NCBI RefSeq assembly: GCF_018991925.1
Contig: NW_024729710.1
Location: 42,501 to 106,500, forward strand
Origin: Homarus americanus
Taxonomy: Eukaryota; Arthropoda; Malacostraca; Decapoda; Nephropidae
Direction: 5' to 3'
Length of the DNA stretch: 64,000 nt
Part shown: in pieces, positions 36,780 to 49,845 of the stretch
How positions within the stretch are numbered: position 1 is the stretch's first letter
Layout: each line of letters starts with the position of its first letter
Made by a program: the position numbers and the translations under genes
The notes under the pieces: model-generated
Seen by the model: the letters and a program-made list of their open reading frames with translations, nothing else
Databases searched by the model: none
Told to the model about the DNA's origin: nothing

Positions 36780-37440
36780 TCCACCAAATCACCCCAGAAA
36801 ATATTATCCCCTTGATGTAGTTCCCTCACGCTCTGCCGCCGTTCACCGTCATCGATCTAGGATGCATTTTCGAAGCCTAAACGAAGACTCCCCCAAGAAT
36901 ATGAGATGATTAAGTGAGCGCTAAATGAGGAACCTCTGTGTCAAATAGACGCAATTACCCAGCTGGCGTAGGAGATCTGGGGGTAGTTAAGGCCAACTGA
37001 TGTACTGTAATTGTCGCCCCATTGGTTTAATAGTGGTTATAGAGGGGGAAATGGCGGTGAGGGATCGCCTGCGCCCAGCTGATATCACCTCCTGCCGCCT
37101 CGTCACACACCGAGACGCTCCGGATCATAATATGAGACAGTGAACCAGTGAGGATTCCATATGATACCGTGAAATACCTCGACTTCCATACGTGATCATT
37201 AACAGGGTGGCGACAGCCTTATGCAGTAGGGATTAGTTTCCAATCTTAAATTATTTCAAAGCTCATTAATTAATGTCTATTACTCGATTTTTAACAATCT
37301 GAACCCAGATCCTTAACCAGCATGTGAAAGAGTATTGTATTAATTTTGAACATAATCCACGTGTGTGTGTGTGTGTGACTAACCAGTATCATTTTTACAG
37401 GCAACAGTTTAAGATAAAAAAATCGTAAAAAATGGTCATA
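36780..37440. other. repeat-free, GC-balanced segment
   Basis: Contains two CAGCTG E-boxes (about 36960 and 37077), a CCATTGG and no simple repeats until 37360. Could be conserved non-coding DNA; no exon recognised. Confidence 0.35.
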
Positions 37441-37442
37441 AA

Positions 37443-37583
<141 letters not shown>

Positions 37584-37836
37584 AGCCTAAGTCCCTCACC
37601 TTTCCAAAAGGCTCTTTCTCTTCTGGAGACTCTTCCGTCTGAGAGCTATTTCCTCTCTTGCTTTCCCTCTGTTTGATAGATGTTCACTCTTTTCTACACC
37701 TCCAGGCACTCTCTCTGTTTCTTCCCCCAGACCCTCTCCTAGATTCTCTCCCTGTCGCTCTCCCTTCTATGGTGTGCACTAGTGGTCCGGAAACTCGGAG
37801 GAGGCGCTGACGCTGAGAAGGAAGTGTTAGGTTAAC

Positions 37837-37863
37837 TGTGTGTGTGTGTGTGTGTGTGTGTGT
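37837..37863. repeat. (GT)n microsatellite
   Basis: Perfect short array. Confidence 0.95.
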
Positions 37864-38323
37864 TGTGGAGAACGATGAAGTGATAATATACAAGAATACA
37901 GAATAATGATATTTAAAGAACTTTGGTTAGGAATTTGTTGCTCCAGCGTAAGACTCCAGGATACTGACCTAACCTAAACCTTAACCTAATCCAGCTATTA
38001 TAATTTAAACCTATTAGACTTTAGTTCCAGATCTGATGGTTAGGTTTTTTATGGCCTATTTGGTCTGGAACTCATTTGACCAGTCACCCAGAGAGTTCAC
38101 CTTTGAGTGGCAGCTTCGGCGTCCCTGTCACCATCACCTCCTGCACACGTTATATTCCGAGACAAAACTCCCGTCACAAAAAGAGCACAGAAATCCACTA
38201 GGCATTGTCAGCTATCCTAAGACACTATGTGAGGGGTGGTCAGGGGTTTGCCAGGGCCAGGATTCTCAAAGGTTCTCACGTTCAGATTTTTTCCTTGCCT
38301 GGAGACGTGAAGCAGTGTGTAAG

Positions 38324-38439
38324 TGGCTCAGTTAAGCAAAGGCACAACGATAAATTCTCAAAGGTTAATGACTTAATTGTTCTCATAATTGCATGTGTAA
38401 GACTGAATAGTTACTGGCTCGCTGAAGTTAAGGCACAAA
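38324..38439 (+). repeat. dispersed repeat motif, two copies
   Basis: TGGCTCAGTTAAGCAAAGGC at 38324 and TGGCTCGCTGAAGTTAAGGC at 38415 are related. A third copy, TGGCTCACTTAAGTTAAGAC, lies at 40044-40068. The surrounding sequence is not low-complexity, which suggests fragments of an interspersed repeat whose full extent I cannot define. Confidence 0.35.
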
Positions 38440-38544
38440 ATATGGCAGCCAAAAAATGGAGTGAGAGTTGTATTGAGACTGTAGTGAAGGAAGAAAGGTT
38501 AGAGTATCGAGTACTTAACGTACACCGACCTACCTATAGTGGCG

Positions 38545-38622
<78 letters not shown>

Positions 38623-38624
38623 CT
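38545..38624. repeat. (CTAT)n microsatellite
   Basis: About 20 perfect tetranucleotide units. Confidence 0.95.
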
Positions 38625-39563
38625 GGCTAATAATAACCTTTTCCACGTCAAGCTATCAATAACTCTGACCAAATTAAACCTAACAGCACTCATTCATGCT
38701 AAAACACGTCAAACTTACCCCCAACAAGCCTTAAACAACACACCAAACCACAGCAACCCTTCCTGTAATAAACCACAGCAACCTTACCTACATCAACCAC
38801 ACGACCATCCCCCCCCTCCCACGGGAAACCACGACAAACTTACTGATGCCTAGACATAAATCGTTCCAAAGTCTCAGTGCCTACTTATGACCTGGAAGGG
38901 TAAGGCATCGGAATGACCTTTGACCCATTGACTGCACAAACTTTAACCCAGGTCACACGAAAGGTCAACGTCAGAATGGGTTGTCTCTTTATGCTCTGTC
39001 ATGGTCAGGAGAGGAGGGGGAGGGGTCAGGGTTGAAGAGGGAGATGAAAAACAGGAAGAGGTGAGGGACAACTGGAGAGAGAGAGAGAGAGAGAGAGGAT
39101 GATCTTTTCTTTTTTTATCAAGATCGATGGCTCCCTTGCCTGGGGTCACTTATTGACCAAGCTTACGTTAAATTAGATTAGGTTAACTAAGGTCGTCTTA
39201 GTTGGGTTGGGTTAAGTTAGGTTTTTCGAGTACATTACATTGAAAAACTCAATATTTACTGAAAAAAATTACTCAATTTTGTACCTACCAGGACCAGGGT
39301 CTCGATAGATCTGAATAACTTTCCTTGTGAAGTTTGATGAGAATTAAGTTCCATAACAACACATGGATAGTGAGGAGGGTGTGGAGGGAAGAAAAGGAGG
39401 AGGAAGAGGAGGGAGGAGGAAGGGAGGAGGAGGAAAGGGGAGGTAGAGGTGAAGGCTGTAAGGAGAGAGAGAGAGAGTGTGATGTAACGGTAATAAAGAG
39501 TGATGGGATACTTCATGGAGGGGAGGACAAGTGGAGTTTGTAGCTGAGAGGGAGAGAGGTGAT

Positions 39564-39564
<1 letters not shown>

Positions 39565-39604
<40 letters not shown>
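39565..39604. repeat. (CT)n microsatellite
   Basis: Perfect array. Confidence 0.95.
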
Positions 39605-39607
<3 letters not shown>

Positions 39608-41211
39608 GTTTATGTTTTCCTTCCATCTCTCTCTATGTCCTTCTCTTATTCCCCCCTCCTCATCCCATTTCATCTTAGCTTACTCTTCTTATCTTTTCCT
39701 CTCTGCCTAAAATAACCTATTCCTTTCCATTCCTATCCTTCTTCCTCTCCCCTTCACCTATCCCATCCTTGCCCATCTCTCTCTTCCCTCCCGTTCTTCT
39801 TTTATTTCTCCTTTCTTTTGCCTTTTTTTTCCAGGGCAATATATTCTTTTCTCTCAACTTTCCCTCGCCTTTCTCCCTCTCTTATTCCAGCCTACTCTCA
39901 CTTCCCTGTCTATGCTTGAAAGTGATCCAGTTAGATGCATTAATGGTAGACACGTCAATAATTATAGCAGTGAGGTCAAGTTATTATAGGTTCGAAGGTT
40001 ATTTTGTACCTCTACTAAGTATAGGTGAAAGAAAATCTCTAAATGGCTCACTTAAGTTAAGACACAAAGTTGATAGACCAGATGAAAGTTGATAGATCAA
40101 TTAGACTCTACCATTAAAGTACAGTTAATGGGGAAATTTTAACTTGCTAACTTCTTTTATTTTACGAATCCAAGAACTGAATTCCTGATTAACAGACGTC
40201 GTAGGAGGGAGGAAGGGAAGGAAGGAGGAGGTGGGTTGCTGGCTAAGTTACGTTCGTGTTTTATGATGCAAATCCGTCAGCTTCCAGCGTTTTTGTAAAT
40301 CTGGCAAGTGCTGTGTGTTCTTTTTAATACTTCTATATTAATTTTCATATATTATTGTATTATTGTATTGTATTGTGGGGGAAAGTGTATAAATTTGTTG
40401 TAGTTTGAGTTTATTAATTGCCTTCTTTCTTATCTTCAACCAAAGGAAAGATGTGTTTTAATAATCTTGAGCAATTTGAGCCGAGATTTCAACCAGTGTT
40501 CATTTTTTCAGTTTTTTAGTTTTCAATGTTATGTATAGCTCTATCTTGCCTTACTTGATCTCCATCTGTCTGTATATCTGTCTGTGTTTTGTCTGTTTAA
40601 TAATATAACTTTAACTAAACTTCTTTAACTACCCAACCCATTCTATAACCTTTTAAAGTATTCTATTTCTTACATCATAATTTCCTATCTATACTCATTT
40701 ACACCAATCTCTTAAACACCCTCTTTAACCCCATCCCCACTAATGACCTGACCTACACCTTAAGTATATACCTGTAGAGTATAGGATCGAAACGTGAGTC
40801 TTTATATATTATTCTCACTTCACTGTACAGGGTATGTGAGCTTCCCTAACCACCACTTTAAAATATGTGACCTTTGCCACTTCTCTATGGCATGGATGAC
40901 CTTTTGACCTTCTTTAACCTCTCACGATTATCTTCTCTGCCCAGTTGTGTCTCCTGTGTTACCTTACCTGGTCTTTATTACTTATTCTCCCGCCGCTGGT
41001 TGGAAGACACATAGGTAACAACGACGTTCGGTAATGATGATAACAAGATGGAGACGTGAAAGGTTTACTGGATATAACTTGTTTGTTTGTTATTCTATGC
41101 GTCATCAGCCCCTGGAGCCAGTTTTCTTCAGTCTACCCTCACCCCACACACGTTTTCCTTGGTTACCTGCCTCACCTGTACTCTAGTCCCCACCCCGTCT
41201 TCTTACCGAGA

Positions 41212-41213
<2 letters not shown>
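39605..41213. other. non-coding sequence
   Basis: Pyrimidine-rich at 39605-39900, then AT-rich. Contains the third copy of the TGGCTC motif at 40044. Confidence 0.45.

Positions 41214-41266
<53 letters not shown>
41214..41266. repeat. (CA)n microsatellite
   Basis: Perfect array. Confidence 0.95.
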
Positions 41267-41268
<2 letters not shown>

Positions 41269-41738
41269 GTATACTGAAGTGTTTATCTGTTCAAATACTC
41301 GATTCTGTCAACAAGTTCCCGACATGAACAAATATCAGTACAGACCAGGTGGGCGGCGCGACATTTACACTTCATTAGTTTGCCACATATGGAATATTTA
41401 CAGGTAATTATCTCTCTCACATAATACACCATGTCTTCCTAACGTGGGCTTCATTAACAGTTATTAATATTTCTTTGTAAACAATTATTAACTAAAGACA
41501 TTATTTCACTTTTAATTGATATTCAGGTAACTTTATTTGTGTATTCCTTTAAGGTTAGGTTAGGTGTCAGGAATATTGAGCTTCTGTGATAACCAACATC
41601 TTAATCCGTGGGTCAAGACAGGCAATACACTAATCAAACCGGGTCTTATTTGTTGTTCCCGGTTGTCAGGACGCTCGGCCAGTCGTTTAAAAAAAAACTT
41701 AACGATTTTAAGAGATTTCATGTACTGGTCTGTTAGTA

Positions 41739-41865
41739 CAGTGAAACCTCTATTTAACGGACTATATAGAGACGAAAATCCGTTATATCGAAGGTCCTTT
41801 GGATATAAAACCTCCATCTAACGGATTGCATAGAAAAGAAAGTACGTTATATCGAGGCTTCACTG
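41739..41865. mobile_element. pogo/Tigger-like MITE, apparently complete (127 bp)
   Basis: It begins CAGTGAAACCTC and ends GAGGCTTCACTG, giving 12 bp terminal inverted repeats with one mismatch, and is flanked by TA on both sides. CAGTGAAACCTC-type ends with TA duplications are typical of the pogo/Tigger branch of Tc1/mariner. Inside are two diverged direct copies of a roughly 50 bp module containing TAACGGA and CGTTATATCGA. It has no coding capacity. A second copy lies at 31991-32120. Confidence 0.75.
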
Positions 41866-41869
41866 TAGT

Positions 41870-43055
41870 TGTTCCCCTGTCGCTCGCTGAATGGAATAAA
41901 CCAATTGTCCAACACAGTAATGCACGTGGCACAGGTCAGCAGGAAGGTCACCAAATGTCCTTCATTACGCGGGTTTACCATTTACAGTGATGAGAGTTTA
42001 TTCAAGCCTGAAATTTCACTTGCAATTACAGTAGTGGATGAAGGACACGTGACGTTAGTTGTCAGGTAACTCAGCCAAATATTACTTGATGACAGTGAAT
42101 AGATTATCATTAGTTTCCGGAAGGTTATGTGTGTGTGTGTGGGGGGAGCTGGTAAACATCTTCGCTTGTAATCATTTCGACCTTATTAAAAGATATACAA
42201 TAGAAGGCAACCACGAATTTATTTCCACCAGCCGCGTGTAGCTCCATGACTCATCTCATTACAGTCCCAAGGTTAAACGCGACTTATGGTTCAACAGCAA
42301 TTTTACCCATTAAACAAAATACAATGGGAAATATTACGAACAGTGAAACCATAAACACTGTACTTGTAAACGCACAGCAGTATGTCAGCGTCTAAAGTGA
42401 GTTACACAAATTACTGAGACATTACAGAATAAGATAATATACATCATTATCTTATCCAGGTAAATGTTATTAGAATACGCTTAACAAGATCCCTCTGAGA
42501 AATATATCCTGGGTATATTTAACAAGAAGATGCGGCTAACAGTCTATGAATATATATCACGTATTGTGTTTTAGAGGCTATTTGACTCACAATACAGGTT
42601 TAATACAGGTTTAGTATAGGTTTTTTTTAAGCAAGTGGAAATTTACTCACAAACGTCTGTTCTAATCTGATATAACGTGTAGTTAGCTTATACTACACTC
42701 AGGGGTTTATCAGGCTTATCTCTCTCTCGATGCTATACACGTAAGGAATAAACCTCCAAGAGAAATAGTGTCAGTGAATGGACAACATAGCATCGAGTGT
42801 TTGTTTTCTTTGGGGTCTTAGTGTGTGTGTGTGTGACCTTGATTCCGATCTTGACTGTTACCTCTCTCCTTCACATCTTCCTCGTCAATCCTCCCACGTT
42901 ACCAAAATCCTCCCCTTCCTTCCTTTTCACATTCCACATCCTTCCTCTTTTCTCTATCTCCTAATCCTCCTTTAGACTCCATTATCTCCCTCCTTCACCT
43001 TCCTCACTCTCCCTGCCTCTCCCTCGTAAATTATTCTTCTTCACTATTTACCTCA
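41870..43055. other. unique AT-rich sequence
   Basis: No exon, RNA or mobile element recognised. Confidence 0.45.
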
Positions 43056-43209
43056 TTAATACATCACATGAGTATGTTGTATGCTGTATATACATGTACA
43101 TATAAATACACATACTTTCACATATATACGTACAAACCTACACACACCATAATAAACTATACACGTATATACTGTAAGCATGCACAGAAAACCATACATA
43201 CTCACAAGG

Positions 43210-43334
<125 letters not shown>

Positions 43335-43425
43335 CAGAAGCGCCGACAGCTTAATCTGGGATTAACCTGTGCGTAAGCCAGTGAATGGGAGGCCAAGTGG
43401 GGCAGGTGGGAGGAGGAGGTGGGGG

Positions 43426-43492
43426 GTGGAGGTAAGGGAGGTGGGGGTGGAGGTAAGGGAGGTGGGGGTGGAGGTAGGGGGTAGGTGGAGTG
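43426..43492. repeat. 21 bp G-rich minisatellite
   Basis: About three copies of GGTGGGGGTGGAGGTAAGGG. Runs of three to five G make it quadruplex-prone on the + strand. Confidence 0.8.
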
Positions 43493-44219
43493 GAGGGGAT
43501 GAGACATGACTTTGTTTACTCCACCGTAATTACATCCTACAGGGAGGTAGAGGTAGGGAGGGAGGTAGGGAGATAACAGGGGGAGAAAGTATGGAGAAGG
43601 GTGGGACCTGTTGCACCTGAGAGAGAGAGAGAGAGAGAGAGAGAGGAACCCATGCTTAGAGAGAGAGAGATAGAGAGAGAGGATTCCAAACTTAATAAAG
43701 CTCTCGAATGGACGGGAACCTAATGTGTCGCTTCTGTGGCTCTTCTAATTTCACCCTATTAAAACTCACTAGGGACGGGTTGTAATGGGATGCTAAATGG
43801 TGGCGTTTGAGGGAAGGGAGAACCGTTTAGCTGCCCGCCTACTCAATGGGTAAATTGAAAGAAAGTGAACGGAAAAGGAAATTGGTGGAAATTGACGGAG
43901 TTGAGGGTGGGGGGTAGGGGGTGTGGAAGGGGTGGGAAGGGGGGGTATGATGGTATTGGGTATATGGGAGAGTAAAGGGAGGTAAGGGGTTTTAAGGCAG
44001 CTACAGTAAATGGGGTGAATGGGGAGTAAGATAAATGATAATTAAAATAAATGGTTAATAAAGTAAATGTATTAAGTGGTTAGTAAAGTAGTAAAGGCTA
44101 ATTAAGTAAAGGATTAGTAATGTAGATGGTATTTAAAGTAAAAAAATAGTACTAAAGTATATGTGAAGTAAATTGTTAAAAAAATGTGTTGATTGGTGAA
44201 GCAACTCGTAATTTTTCCA

Positions 44220-44476
44220 GTTAATGAGTCAGTCAGTCAGTCAGTCAGTCAGTCAATTCATCGGGTCATGATTCTAAATAGATAGAATGGTGTAAGATAC
44301 AGCACGTGAGTAGGCCAAGGTCGAGGGATAATTATGTCTGTCTGTCTGTCTTTCTGTCTGCCTATCTGTCTGTCTGTCTGTGTCTATCTATCTATCTATG
44401 TCTCTGTCTGGCTGTCTGTCTATCTATCTATCTATCTGTCTGTATGTCTGTCTGTTTTTCTGTCCGTTTGTCTGTC
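44220..44476. repeat. (GTCA)n tract and compound (TCTG)n(TCTA)n
   Basis: GTCA repeats at about 44226-44254; TCTG/TCTA tetranucleotide mixture at 44336-44476. Confidence 0.9.
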
Positions 44477-44671
44477 ACTAAAGGCATTCAAAGAGCTAAC
44501 TTAACCAACTAAAGAATAATATAGAAAACGGGAGATGGGAGGAGATGTAAACATAAGTCTTGAGTCGAGGGAAAATTTTTGAAAATTTTGTCAGAGCGAA
44601 GGAGAGAAATTCAGAGATAAACTGATTAGCGGTGGAGGACGTAATAAAGATAGTGGATGAACGAAGGAGGC

Positions 44672-44676
<5 letters not shown>

Positions 44677-44739
<63 letters not shown>
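44677..44739. repeat. (GA)n microsatellite
   Basis: Perfect array. Confidence 0.95.
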
Positions 44740-44743
<4 letters not shown>

Positions 44744-44981
44744 AAAAACAAAGGAGCCAAGTATAAAAATAAACAGTAATAAGAGAGCGAGAAACACAAA
44801 AGAACAGACAAAAAAAAAAAAATCCAAACAGATAGAATGAAAGATATAGAAGAAATTAAAAAAAAAAAGGCGAGATTGAGTTGCAGTGCTTCACCTCCTT
44901 GCCATTAAGGAAAGAAAAGGAAGACAAATATACGATTGAGTTTTAGGTAAGAGCCATCATGAAGAACCAGTCCATTAGCTT

Positions 44982-44983
<2 letters not shown>

Positions 44984-45026
<43 letters not shown>
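44984..45026. repeat. (CT)n microsatellite
   Basis: Perfect array. Confidence 0.95.
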
Positions 45027-45177
45027 GGATAAAGTTATAGCCTGGGATGCATTAAAAGGCCAGTAGGAACCACCAGTCGTATCTTATTGAAATTTTTACC
45101 GATAATGTACCGTCTTTTGCTTGGGTTAATTTATCGCTTAAGTTTCCTTTAAAAAGAACTATCATTCATGAGGCCAT

Positions 45178-45365
45178 ATTGGGTGGGTGGGTGGGTGATG
45201 GATGTGGGTGGGTGGATGAATGGGTGGTTGATATCACTGGTGGATAGGAGGTGGGTGGCTGGGTGAGTAGGCGGATGAATGGATACGTTATTCAATGGGA
45301 GGGTGGATGAGTGGGTGGAACTAATGGCTGGTATTACTGGTGTGGTCGAGGGAGTGACTGGGTGA
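45178..45365. repeat. GGGTGGAT-type minisatellite with a G-quadruplex motif
   Basis: Starts with GGGTGGGTGGGTGGG at 45181-45195, a compact four-tract quadruplex sequence, then degenerate GGGTGGATGAATG copies. Confidence 0.75.
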
Positions 45366-45531
45366 GTTAGTGACCGAATGAGAAAAGAATAAAGGGAATG
45401 AAAGGAATTGGTGAAAAGAAAATAGAAAAGAAAGATCACAAGAAGGAACGAAAAATGGTAAATTAGCGTGAGGAACGGAGAGCAAGAAGTGGAAGAGAGA
45501 AGTGGGAAGGAAAATAAATTGGGAAGGGTTT

Positions 45532-45562
<31 letters not shown>

Positions 45563-45678
45563 TTTTATAGCGAATAGAGGAATTGTAGAAGAGAGAAGGA
45601 AGGGAGAGAGAAGAGGATGGCAAGAGATTGGAATATGAAGAACAAGAAGAAAGTAGAAATGAAAATACGAAAAAGCTT

Positions 45679-45694
45679 ACACACACACACAGAC

Positions 45695-45742
<48 letters not shown>
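45679..45742. repeat. (CA)n microsatellite
   Basis: Array with CAGACA and CGCA interruptions on the left. Confidence 0.95.
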
Positions 45743-45744
<2 letters not shown>

Positions 45745-45779
45745 TCTCCGCTATTGGTTGTATAATTCCCTGGTTAGTA

Positions 45780-46430
45780 TTCGCCTGACCATGACAGTAC
45801 ACACAAAATAAATAACCGGCTCAGCAAAAATAAATAAACAAATATACAATGACGATAATAGTTAACTCTGGCATAATGAGTCTCAGCAGCAGATTGTGGT
45901 GAGGCATTTTTACACCGAAATATATACCTTAATTTTTTGTTGGATAATGTGGAAAGACGATGACCAGACACCAAATGTTTACTGATGGACGAACGCATCA
46001 TCTAATAAATTATCATTCTCTCCCACCTTGCCTTTCGATGAGGGAGTAATAATAATAAGGTACTACTGATGTTACCTTATTAACTCTACCTGTTGATTAA
46101 ACTAATACCTGGACTATTGTTTCGAAATTAATCTGAATTCATATTTTCACTCAACGGTAACAAAAAATAAAAACACAACGAAAACAAATGAAAATCGTAT
46201 AATACACAAGACGAGAGCCGCCTCCAGCCGCCTCACTCTTCCTTTAGGGAAAAAAAAAGGAATAATTTGACAATGTGTACTTGTTATTTTTTTAGATTCT
46301 CTTTCAAGTTATATCTCTCAAATTGGACGTATGCAAACAAAGGGCCACACTATTATTATCTTGGAACTGGATAGGCGTTTTAGTGTGGGTGTGAGAAGAC
46401 CAGTGAACTGTGGGTGGTAACGACAGCTTT
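45780..46430. other. unique AT-rich sequence
   Basis: No exon or repeat recognised. Confidence 0.45.
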
Positions 46431-46439
46431 CCAGGGGTG

Positions 46440-46580
46440 AAGGAGGGTGTTGGAGGAAGGGGAGGGGATGTTTGGAGAGGGATAAGGGAAGGGGGTATTG
46501 GAGGAGGGAGAGGAGAGGGACATGTTAGGAGAGAGTAGTGGGAGGTCAGAGAAAGTTGGAGGAGGATGGAGGTTACGGTG

Positions 46581-46619
<39 letters not shown>

Positions 46620-46932
46620 TGTGGGGATGGTACAAACTATTGAGAGAAGAAGGGAAGAAGCAAGGCAGGAGGGGAGGACGAGTGGAAATGGACAAGTGAT
46701 AAGTGGTAGAGCAGTAGTTAGGGAGTAAGGAAGAGGTGGACAAAAGGAAAATCGGGAGAATTACTCGGAAAAGGGAGAGGGAAGGAAGGAAGGGAAGATA
46801 CAAAGTGAATAAGAGGGACAAGGAGGAAGACGGGAATTAAACCGCAATGAGGAAAGTGGAATACGTATAGTAAGTAGTGGGAAAGAGGATGGGAGATGGG
46901 GAGGATAGGAGAATAAGAGGGTATAGGTATGA

Positions 46933-46993
<61 letters not shown>
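46440..46993. repeat. purine-rich (+) region with two (GA)n arrays
   Basis: (GA)n at about 46580-46616 and 46936-46993 in a G/A-dominated stretch. Confidence 0.9.
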
Positions 46994-46995
<2 letters not shown>

Positions 46996-47051
46996 GAAAG
47001 TTGACAGTCAATGAGGCATGGTAAGGCTAGAGTGGCCCCCGCGATGACACC

Positions 47052-47330
47052 TGATCTACCACTACTACCACCATCATTATTACCAGCACTGCCATGACTA
47101 CCACCACTGCCAATTCTACCATTTCCACTATTACCACCACTGCCACCACCATCGCTACCACCACCACCACCATTACTTTTACTAGCAATATCATTAATAC
47201 CACCAACACCAACTGCCACCACTACTACTGCTACTATTATCACCACTACTATTACCACCATTGCTACCACCAACACCACCACCTCCACCCCTACCACCAT
47301 CACCATTATCACCACTACCGCTTGACCTGC
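47052..47330. repeat. imperfect ACC/ACT/ATT trinucleotide region
   Basis: Degenerate trinucleotide units; the Thr- or Gly/Val-rich open frames on both strands are compositional. Confidence 0.85.
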
Positions 47331-47852
47331 CAACCTCCAACTCAACCTGAATGTTATTGTGTTTACAGTAGTCACCCATTCACCCCCCTCGCTCCCTACC
47401 TCGTAGATTTTAAGGCCTACGGTATTTACTCAGAGGAAAAAAACAAACAAATATATTTTCTGGATCTTCTCATTCTCGACCCTGATCTGTAAAATAGATA
47501 AAATGTTCCCCTAAGATTGAGATTGTATATTTTTTCAAGTAATATTTATCCCAGTTCCCGTTTTCTATATCCCCTCACTACCATGGAAAAGAAAATGAGA
47601 TGAGGGGCTCTGCTCTTAATGCTAACATAGTGTTCATATTGTTTCCGTAGTTTTTTTAATATATTCGGATTGATGATATACTGTCCTGGAATTATTTAGG
47701 TGATATTTTTGTTATTCTACGATTTTTCCTGTTTTGTCCAGATGATTAGGGAAATTATAAGAGAAATTTCCTGTAACATTAAGTATAGTCTAAACCCATC
47801 TGTCGTGATAAGCTAAAACATGTGACAAGGTTAAAGAGAATTATAGCAGCAG

Positions 47853-47853
47853 C

Positions 47854-47928
<75 letters not shown>
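47853..47928. repeat. (AAT)n microsatellite
   Basis: About 25 units after AGCAGC. Confidence 0.95.
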
Positions 47929-48569
47929 CTCCGGCTAAGTGGAAGTAGGAACTTGAACTTGTAGCATTTTAGGCATTTTAGGTCGAAACTCTCATAAATG
48001 ATTAAGAATGATAAATTGGGTTTAAATTGTTAAATGTGGAAAGAAAATGTATTTAATTTATTCAATCCCACCACAAGAAATATATAAAACAAATATTTAA
48101 AATTTATTCAGATAATGAAATTCTCATAAAGAGTAATATTATTTTTTTTTCCGAATTTCTTCTTCTTCAGAAATTCTCGGAAGCAGTCTTTTGAATTTCG
48201 CTGTAAATGGGAGAATGACTTTGAGTGGGAGTGATTAAGATATTAGGACCTAGTAATTAAGTTCATAATTGATGCCCAGGCTGGATGATGAGAGCTGAGA
48301 GAGAGAGAGAGAGAGAGAGAAGATGAGAGAGAAAGTGACAAAGGATATGGAAAAAGAGAGAGAGAGAGACAATGAAGGATGAGAGACAGGGTGAAGAAGA
48401 AACAGAAGGAGGGAACGATTGACATAGAGACACAAACGAATCGATAGACAAAGAGATAAAATAAAAGATAAAGGGAGAGAGAGATAGTGAGGAAGACAGA
48501 GAATAAGGAAGAGACAAAAAAAAATAACAATTACGGTCCCTAACTTTCCTCTCTCTCTTATGCCCTCAC

Positions 48570-48940
48570 GACAAAACATGGCAACAAAACGGCCAATTTT
48601 TCAGACAAATTGACTATCGTATCGGGAAAAAAGTACTGGGCCATTGGATGAAACGACCGACCCAGCGGAAAAGACGACTTAATCAGACCTGACCAAACGA
48701 CCCACCTAAGAAGACGACTAACCCAATAGACAAGACGACCAACCCCACTAACAAGACGATCAAACCCATTGGACAATACGACCGACCATCGGACAAAACT
48801 GCCATCCCACCGAACAAGACGATTTATCCAACCGGAGAAAACGATCAACCCATCGGACAAAAGACCACCCCCTTCTGATGACCAACCCCAACCGGACAAA
48901 ATTAACTGCCTATTGGACAAAACGACCAGCCGACCTCTCA
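48570..48940. repeat. degenerate 20-24 bp minisatellite
   Basis: Imperfect copies of GGACAAAACGACCAACCCAT with variable length. Divergence is high, indicating an old array. Confidence 0.7.
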
Positions 48941-49075
48941 GATTCAGACAACTATATTGTGTTACGTCACTACTATCCTCGATTACGTCAGACTTTCTCA
49001 ACTAAACGTAATTTAATGTTAGCCCCCACACTGTACCGATAGTTGATTGACGGTGTCTGTCTGTTACTCTGCCAG

Positions 49076-49078
<3 letters not shown>

Positions 49079-49140
<62 letters not shown>
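49079..49140. repeat. (CT)n microsatellite
   Basis: Perfect array. Confidence 0.95.
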
Positions 49141-49145
<5 letters not shown>

Positions 49146-49330
49146 GCCATATCTCACTTCATTCTTTCTCTCCCATTTTCTTTATCTCTCCTTTCCTTTT
49201 CATTGTTTATTTTACCTTTTTCTTTATTTATCTCTCATATTTTAACTTTCTCTGATTTTCTTTGTCTCTATCTAACACGTAATCCGTCGAGAGAATGAGA
49301 ACAAGAGTTACGAACATTGGCTAATAAGCA

Positions 49331-49331
49331 C

Positions 49332-49366
<35 letters not shown>

Positions 49367-49407
49367 GGCAGACAGACAGACAGACAGACAGGCAGACAGA
49401 CAGACAG
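49331..49407. repeat. (CAGA)n microsatellite
   Basis: Tetranucleotide array with two GGCA interruptions, the same type as at 2004-2059. Confidence 0.95.
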
Positions 49408-49551
49408 TAAAAGAATAGACGAACATAGAGAACGTCGGTCGGCAGTAAATAGAACGGAGGACTGAAGTAAAATTAGGTTTAGTAGGGAGCGTCTGGCGTA
49501 ACTACGGGCATTAACGACACAACACCGTAGGGGTGGGGGAGGGGAATTCTG

Positions 49552-49845
49552 ATCAGCCAGCTGGTCATTATGTTTTCAGTGGGCTGGTCATTATGTTGTG
49601 TGGTGGGCTGGTCTCATTATGTTGTGTGGGGGCTGGTCATTATGTTGTGGGGGCTAGTCATTATGTTGTGGGGGCTGGTCATTATGTTTTTGGTGGGCTG
49701 GTCATTATGTTGTGAGGCTGGTCATTATGTTGTGTGGTGGGCTGGTCATTATGTTGTGAGGGCTGGTCATTATGTTGTGGGGCTGGTCATTATGTTGTGG
49801 GGCTGGTCATTATGTTTGTGTGATGGGCTGGTCATTATATTTTAT
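49552..49845. repeat. GGCTGGTCATTATGTTGTGG minisatellite
   Basis: About 13 tandem copies of 20-25 bp with a variable GTGG linker. The plus-strand open frames here are repeat artefacts. Confidence 0.9.

Noticed and set aside
41560..41990. 85-codon frames on both strands around 41.6-41.8 kb
   Set aside because: They overlap the pogo/Tigger-like MITE, a non-coding element, and do not resemble a transposase.
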